Shown in pieces: positions 5,697 to 8,235 of a DNA stretch of 8,235 nt (position 1 is its first letter; every line of letters begins with the position of its first letter). The notes beneath the pieces were generated by a model that made no database searches, was not told the DNA's origin, and saw nothing but the letters and a program-made list of their open reading frames with translations. The position numbers were made by a program, and so were the translations under genes. Source of the stretch: JBBIVB01 sp964567515 (GTDB taxonomy: Bacteria; Patescibacteriota; Patescibacteriia; Veblenbacterales; UBA10138); NCBI GenBank assembly GCA_964567515.1, contig CAZMMW010000039.1:1-8235 (forward strand). Reading direction: 5' to 3'.

Positions 5697-6770
5697 ATGA
5701 AACACCAATTTAAATACTTCGTTTTTATATTACTATTATTAACAGGAATTATCTTAGTAAATAATTGGTCTGGGCTATTTGCTTTATCAACGGGCAAGAT
5801 TTCCATTTCAGACGAAGAGGCTACTATCAATACTTACCAAAAGATATTACCCTCGGTGGTCAGTTTAATAATTATCCAAGATAAAGATAATAGTGGAACC
5901 ATGATCCCTACTGATACTGGCGGCGGTACAGGATTTTTTGTTTCCTCTACTGGCTACATTATTACTAACAAACATGTGGTTAACGACAAAAATGCTAATT
6001 ATCTAGCCATTACCAGCGATGGTCAAGAATTTCGTGCTTCGGTTTTAGCCCGTGATCCTTTGTTTGATGTGGCGATTGTCAAAATAGAAGGCAGTGGCTT
6101 TAGGCCGGTAATTTTAGGGGATTCCGACAAGGTACAAATCGGACAAACTGTTTTGGCTATTGGAAATGTTTTAAGTGCTTTTCCCAACAGTGCTACTAAA
6201 GGCATTGTCTCTGGTATCGGACGTACTATTACCGCTTCAGGCGCCGGCTTAACTGAAACTATTGAAGGAGCCATTCAAACTGATGCTTCTATTAACCCGG
6301 GAAATTCCGGCGGACCATTAGTTAATCTTAAAGGTGAAGTAATAGGTATGAATACTGCCATCAACAGGGTTGGTGAAGCTTTGGGGTTTGCTATTCCCAT
6401 TAACAAAATTAAGCAATCTTATAATATCTTTCTTAAACAACAAAAAATTACGCGGGCTTTTCTGGGAGTGCGTTATGTTATGTTAAATCGTGCTGTGGCA
6501 CAATACTATAAAGTAGTTTCCGTTAATAACGGCGCTTATATTTTAATTAAAGATCAAGATGGTAATCCAGGAATTGTACCGGGTGGTCCAGCAGCCAAAG
6601 CTGGTCTGCTAACGGGCGATATTGTACTGGAAGTTAACGGCACAAAACTATCAACCACCAAATCTTTAAGTTCGATTATTTCTACCTTTAACCCCAATCA
6701 ACAAGTCAAACTTAAAATTTTGCGCCAAGGTACTGAGTTATTTATTAACGCCACTTTAGGAGAACGTTAA
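5697..6770 (+). CDS. HtrA/DegP-like serine protease with PDZ domain
   Basis: This 357-aa protein is a membrane-anchored trypsin-like protease that degrades or holds misfolded envelope proteins outside the membrane. Residues 7-22 form an N-terminal hydrophobic segment after a short basic start (anchor or signal peptide). The protease domain runs about 44-240 with a complete triad: His93 in TNKHVV, Asp124 in DPLFDVAIV, Ser204 in GNSGGP. The oxyanion loop and the IQTDASINPGNSGG context are standard. A single PDZ domain lies at about 265-355 (GIVPGGPAAKAGLLTGDIVLEVNG at 298-321), as in short HtrA proteins; DegP proper has two. I moved the start from a TTG at 5634 to the ATG at 5697, because the TTG is the first triplet of the likely -35 element and the ATG opens a proper anchor sequence. 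A strong bidirectional terminator follows. Confidence 0.93.
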   Translation: MKHQFKYFVFILLLLTGIILVNNWSGLFALSTGKISISDEEATINTYQKILPSVVSLIIIQDKDNSGTMIPTDTGGGTGFFVSSTGYIITNKHVVNDKNANYLAITSDGQEFRASVLARDPLFDVAIVKIEGSGFRPVILGDSDKVQIGQTVLAIGNVLSAFPNSATKGIVSGIGRTITASGAGLTETIEGAIQTDASINPGNSGGPLVNLKGEVIGMNTAINRVGEALGFAIPINKIKQSYNIFLKQQKITRAFLGVRYVMLNRAVAQYYKVVSVNNGAYILIKDQDGNPGIVPGGPAAKAGLLTGDIVLEVNGTKLSTTKSLSSIISTFNPNQQVKLKILRQGTELFINATLGER

Positions 6771-6780
6771 GAAACTGATT

Positions 6781-6815
6781 AAAAAACTACCCCGATATTA
6801 ATCGGGGTAGTTTTT
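6781..6815. terminator. Bidirectional intrinsic terminator between convergent genes
   Basis: A perfect 11-bp GC-rich stem (6786-6796 with 6801-6811) closes an ATTA loop. It is flanked by an A run on the left (6781-6786) and a T run on the right (6811-6815), so it ends with a T tract on both strands. It sits 10 bases after the HtrA stop and 14 bases after the end of the FN3 gene, and serves both. Confidence 0.95.
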
Positions 6816-6829
6816 ATCTAAAACAAAAA

Positions 6830-8122
6830 TTATCTATTAATATAATTCTGATAAGTAGGGGTATTTTTCCAGGTATTCCAGAAAATCATTGGGTGAACAG
6901 TCTTGCCGCCAAATTTTACAGCTTGCGCAATAGCTTCCCCGGGATAACCGCCATAAACAAAAGCGCGCACCAAAGTAAACCAATTCTCTTGAGAAATATA
7001 AGGCACTTTGCCATTAAACCTCTTTACTAAATAAGCACGTAAATCTTGGGCTAATTTTTGTTCCAAAGCCAAATTGCGCTTAGCCTCGGTATAATAACGC
7101 AAACCAGGCTGGCTACTCTGCGCTGGCAGCTCTGTATAAGCCCCTAATACTACCCCCACGGTAGAGGTGCGAATCAATCTTTCCTCTGTAGTGAATTTCT
7201 TACCTAAAATATCTTGGGTAAAAATTTTAAATTTATAAGTAGTAGCTGGTTGCAGATTAGCTACTGTTATCTGATGGTCATATTTTGAATAGCCAACTTC
7301 TCGAACTTTACCACCTTGACCTTTTTCTGTAGGTTTATATTCCAAATAACCTCTAGCCGGCCGATTAGTATGCCACAAAAAGGTTACAACCGTAGAACTA
7401 ATTAAGGGATCCGGCGAGCTGGCTGGTGCTATTTGATTTATTGTCAATTTTTCTTGTTCGCCAAACTTATTAGCTAAAGTAGAAAAAAATTGCCCTTCTC
7501 TAGTAAGAGAGTTGCCATCTTTGTCTTTAGAACTAACTCTAAAATAATAACTAGTACTAGTAGCTAACCCAGTTACGGTCAGTTCATGTTCTGTCACTTT
7601 ACTGCCACTAGAAGCACGACGGTTCTTTTTAAAACCGCTAGACCAATAGTTTGAAAAAGTAGCCACTTCTAGGGTGCTATCAGCTTGACGATTCGTGGTC
7701 CAATAAACCGCCACGCTACTGCCACCCACATAAACCAAACGTAAATTATCAATCTTTAAGGATTCGGTGATCTTCCAAGTATCAGTTTTAAAAGTATGAT
7801 CGAAAGATTCGGTGGTCAGGCTATAAGTAGTAGCAATAATTTTAAAATGATAGGTGGTTTTTGGTTGTAAACCAACTAATATTACTTCCTGATAAGTATC
7901 ATTTAAACTAGAGCCAAGATAATGACCATAGGCAGTATCTTTGCCATAAACTATACCGCCGGTAGCAATTAAATTTGTATTCCAGCTTATCTTAAACTGA
8001 CCGTTATTGTGCGAGACGGCTTGTATATTTCTAATATACAAAGACTCCGCTGCTACAACTTGAAGCGGTAAATAAATAACCACTAAACTAATAATAATCA
8101 ATATAAATAATAATCCACGCAT
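6830..8122 (-). CDS. Secreted protein with three fibronectin type III modules
   Basis: This 430-aa protein is probably exported and exposed on or shed from the cell. Residues 1-25 are a signal peptide: M-R, a long hydrophobic core, and A-A just before E26. Three FN3-like beta modules follow at about 28-113, 120-215 and 226-320. Each has the typical late G/N-L-x-x-x-T-x-Y-x-F-x-(V/I) strand: 84-95, 185-196 and 289-300. After a Pro/Ser/Gln linker (330-342) comes a separate helical C-terminal domain (about 345-430) with F..VRAFVYGGYPGEAIAQAVK and GGKTVHP, which I cannot name. No catalytic motif or wall anchor is seen, so binding or adhesion is an inference. The reading frame extends to an ATG at 8152, but that codon lies inside the -10 hexamer and cannot be in the message; the ATG at 8122 begins the signal peptide directly. 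Confidence 0.85.
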   Translation of the reverse strand: MRGLLFILIIISLVVIYLPLQVVAAESLYIRNIQAVSHNNGQFKISWNTNLIATGGIVYGKDTAYGHYLGSSLNDTYQEVILVGLQPKTTYHFKIIATTYSLTTESFDHTFKTDTWKITESLKIDNLRLVYVGGSSVAVYWTTNRQADSTLEVATFSNYWSSGFKKNRRASSGSKVTEHELTVTGLATSTSYYFRVSSKDKDGNSLTREGQFFSTLANKFGEQEKLTINQIAPASSPDPLISSTVVTFLWHTNRPARGYLEYKPTEKGQGGKVREVGYSKYDHQITVANLQPATTYKFKIFTQDILGKKFTTEERLIRTSTVGVVLGAYTELPAQSSQPGLRYYTEAKRNLALEQKLAQDLRAYLVKRFNGKVPYISQENWFTLVRAFVYGGYPGEAIAQAVKFGGKTVHPMIFWNTWKNTPTYQNYINR

Positions 8123-8147
8123 AATGTTATAACCTATAAAACAAGTC

Positions 8148-8176
8148 AGCATAACATAGTTAAATCAGGCTGTCAA
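8148..8176 (-). promoter_or_regulatory. Promoter of the FN3 gene
   Basis: On the minus strand, TTGACA (8171-8176) is followed after exactly 17 bases by TATGCT (8148-8153), preceded by TG one base upstream (an extended -10). Initiation near 8141 gives a leader of about 19 bases before the ATG at 8122, with only a weak ribosome site (TAGG). Confidence 0.8.
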
Positions 8177-8198
8177 GCGTCTGAATAGTTTACATTAC

Positions 8199-8230
8199 AT
8201 GGTGACACTTCTCTAGTACAATGGTGACAC
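8199..8230. repeat. 10-bp direct repeat, possible mobile-element end
   Basis: ATGGTGACAC occurs at 8199-8208 and again at 8221-8230, 22 bases apart, i.e. two helical turns. The window ends five bases later. The two copies could be paired transposase-binding sites at the end of an element to the right, or operator half-sites upstream of the FN3 promoter. No transposase is within view and no inverted partner was found elsewhere in the window. Confidence 0.5.
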
Positions 8231-8235
8231 ATGTT

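Noticed and set aside
6023..6274. Open frame of 83 aa on minus inside the HtrA gene
   Set aside because: Complement of the protease domain, whose motifs are intact on plus.
7541..7565. CTAGTACTAG palindrome and repeated ACTAGTA
   Set aside because: Lies in coding sequence for a Thr/Ser-rich FN3 strand; explained by codon repetition.
1..8235. CRISPR array, rRNA, riboswitch, integrase or att duplication
   Set aside because: No spaced repeats, rRNA-like stretches, known aptamer motifs, recombinase gene or second copy of the tRNA 3' end were seen.

Overview
The window is AT-rich bacterial DNA, densely packed, standard-code (UGA is used as a stop), with short intergenic gaps and compact sigma70-type promoters. 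A VanW-type membrane-anchored protein, an Hsp20, a DUF3006 protein, an HtrA-type protease and a secreted fibronectin-III protein, together with several small unrecognised genes, suggest a member of the Candidatus Patescibacteria (CPR). That assignment rests on gene content and style from general knowledge, not on a marker-gene search; some other AT-rich, Gram-positive-like lineage is possible.

Layout: (1) 1-1000, plus strand: a promoter, two translationally coupled small unknown genes (138 and 143 aa, ATGA overlap) and a clear terminator. (2) 1035-3591, minus strand: an operon reading hsp20 -> DUF3006 -> vanW-like. (3) 3600-3780: a compact divergent control region, with the hsp20 promoter on one side and a TTGACA promoter driving tRNA-Glu(UUC) on the other. 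(4) 3780-4240: a hairpin-rich gap, then an 86-aa unknown gene on minus with its own promoter, strong ribosome binding site and terminator. (5) 4240-6770, plus strand: a GT-B glycosyltransferase-like gene that appears to have a leaderless mRNA, then an HtrA-like serine protease with a promoter just after the upstream stop codon. (6) 6781-6815: a perfect bidirectional terminator between convergent genes. (7) 6830-8176, minus: a secreted protein with three fibronectin-III modules and an unidentified C-terminal domain, behind a near-consensus promoter. (8) 8199-8235: a 10-bp direct repeat that may be the end of a mobile element lying beyond the window.

Much of the recognisable content concerns the cell envelope or protein quality control: VanW-like anchor protein, lipid or cell-wall glycosyltransferase, membrane-anchored protease/chaperone, Hsp20 and a secreted FN3 protein. 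No defence system, CRISPR array, rRNA or complete transposon is visible. Two start codons were moved downstream because the longest reading frames begin inside promoter elements (HtrA to 5697, FN3 protein to 8122), and Hsp20 was moved from a TTG to the ATG at 3591. The parts least explained by known families are the coupled small genes at 94-938, the 86-aa gene at 3902-4162, and the C-terminal domain of the FN3 protein.
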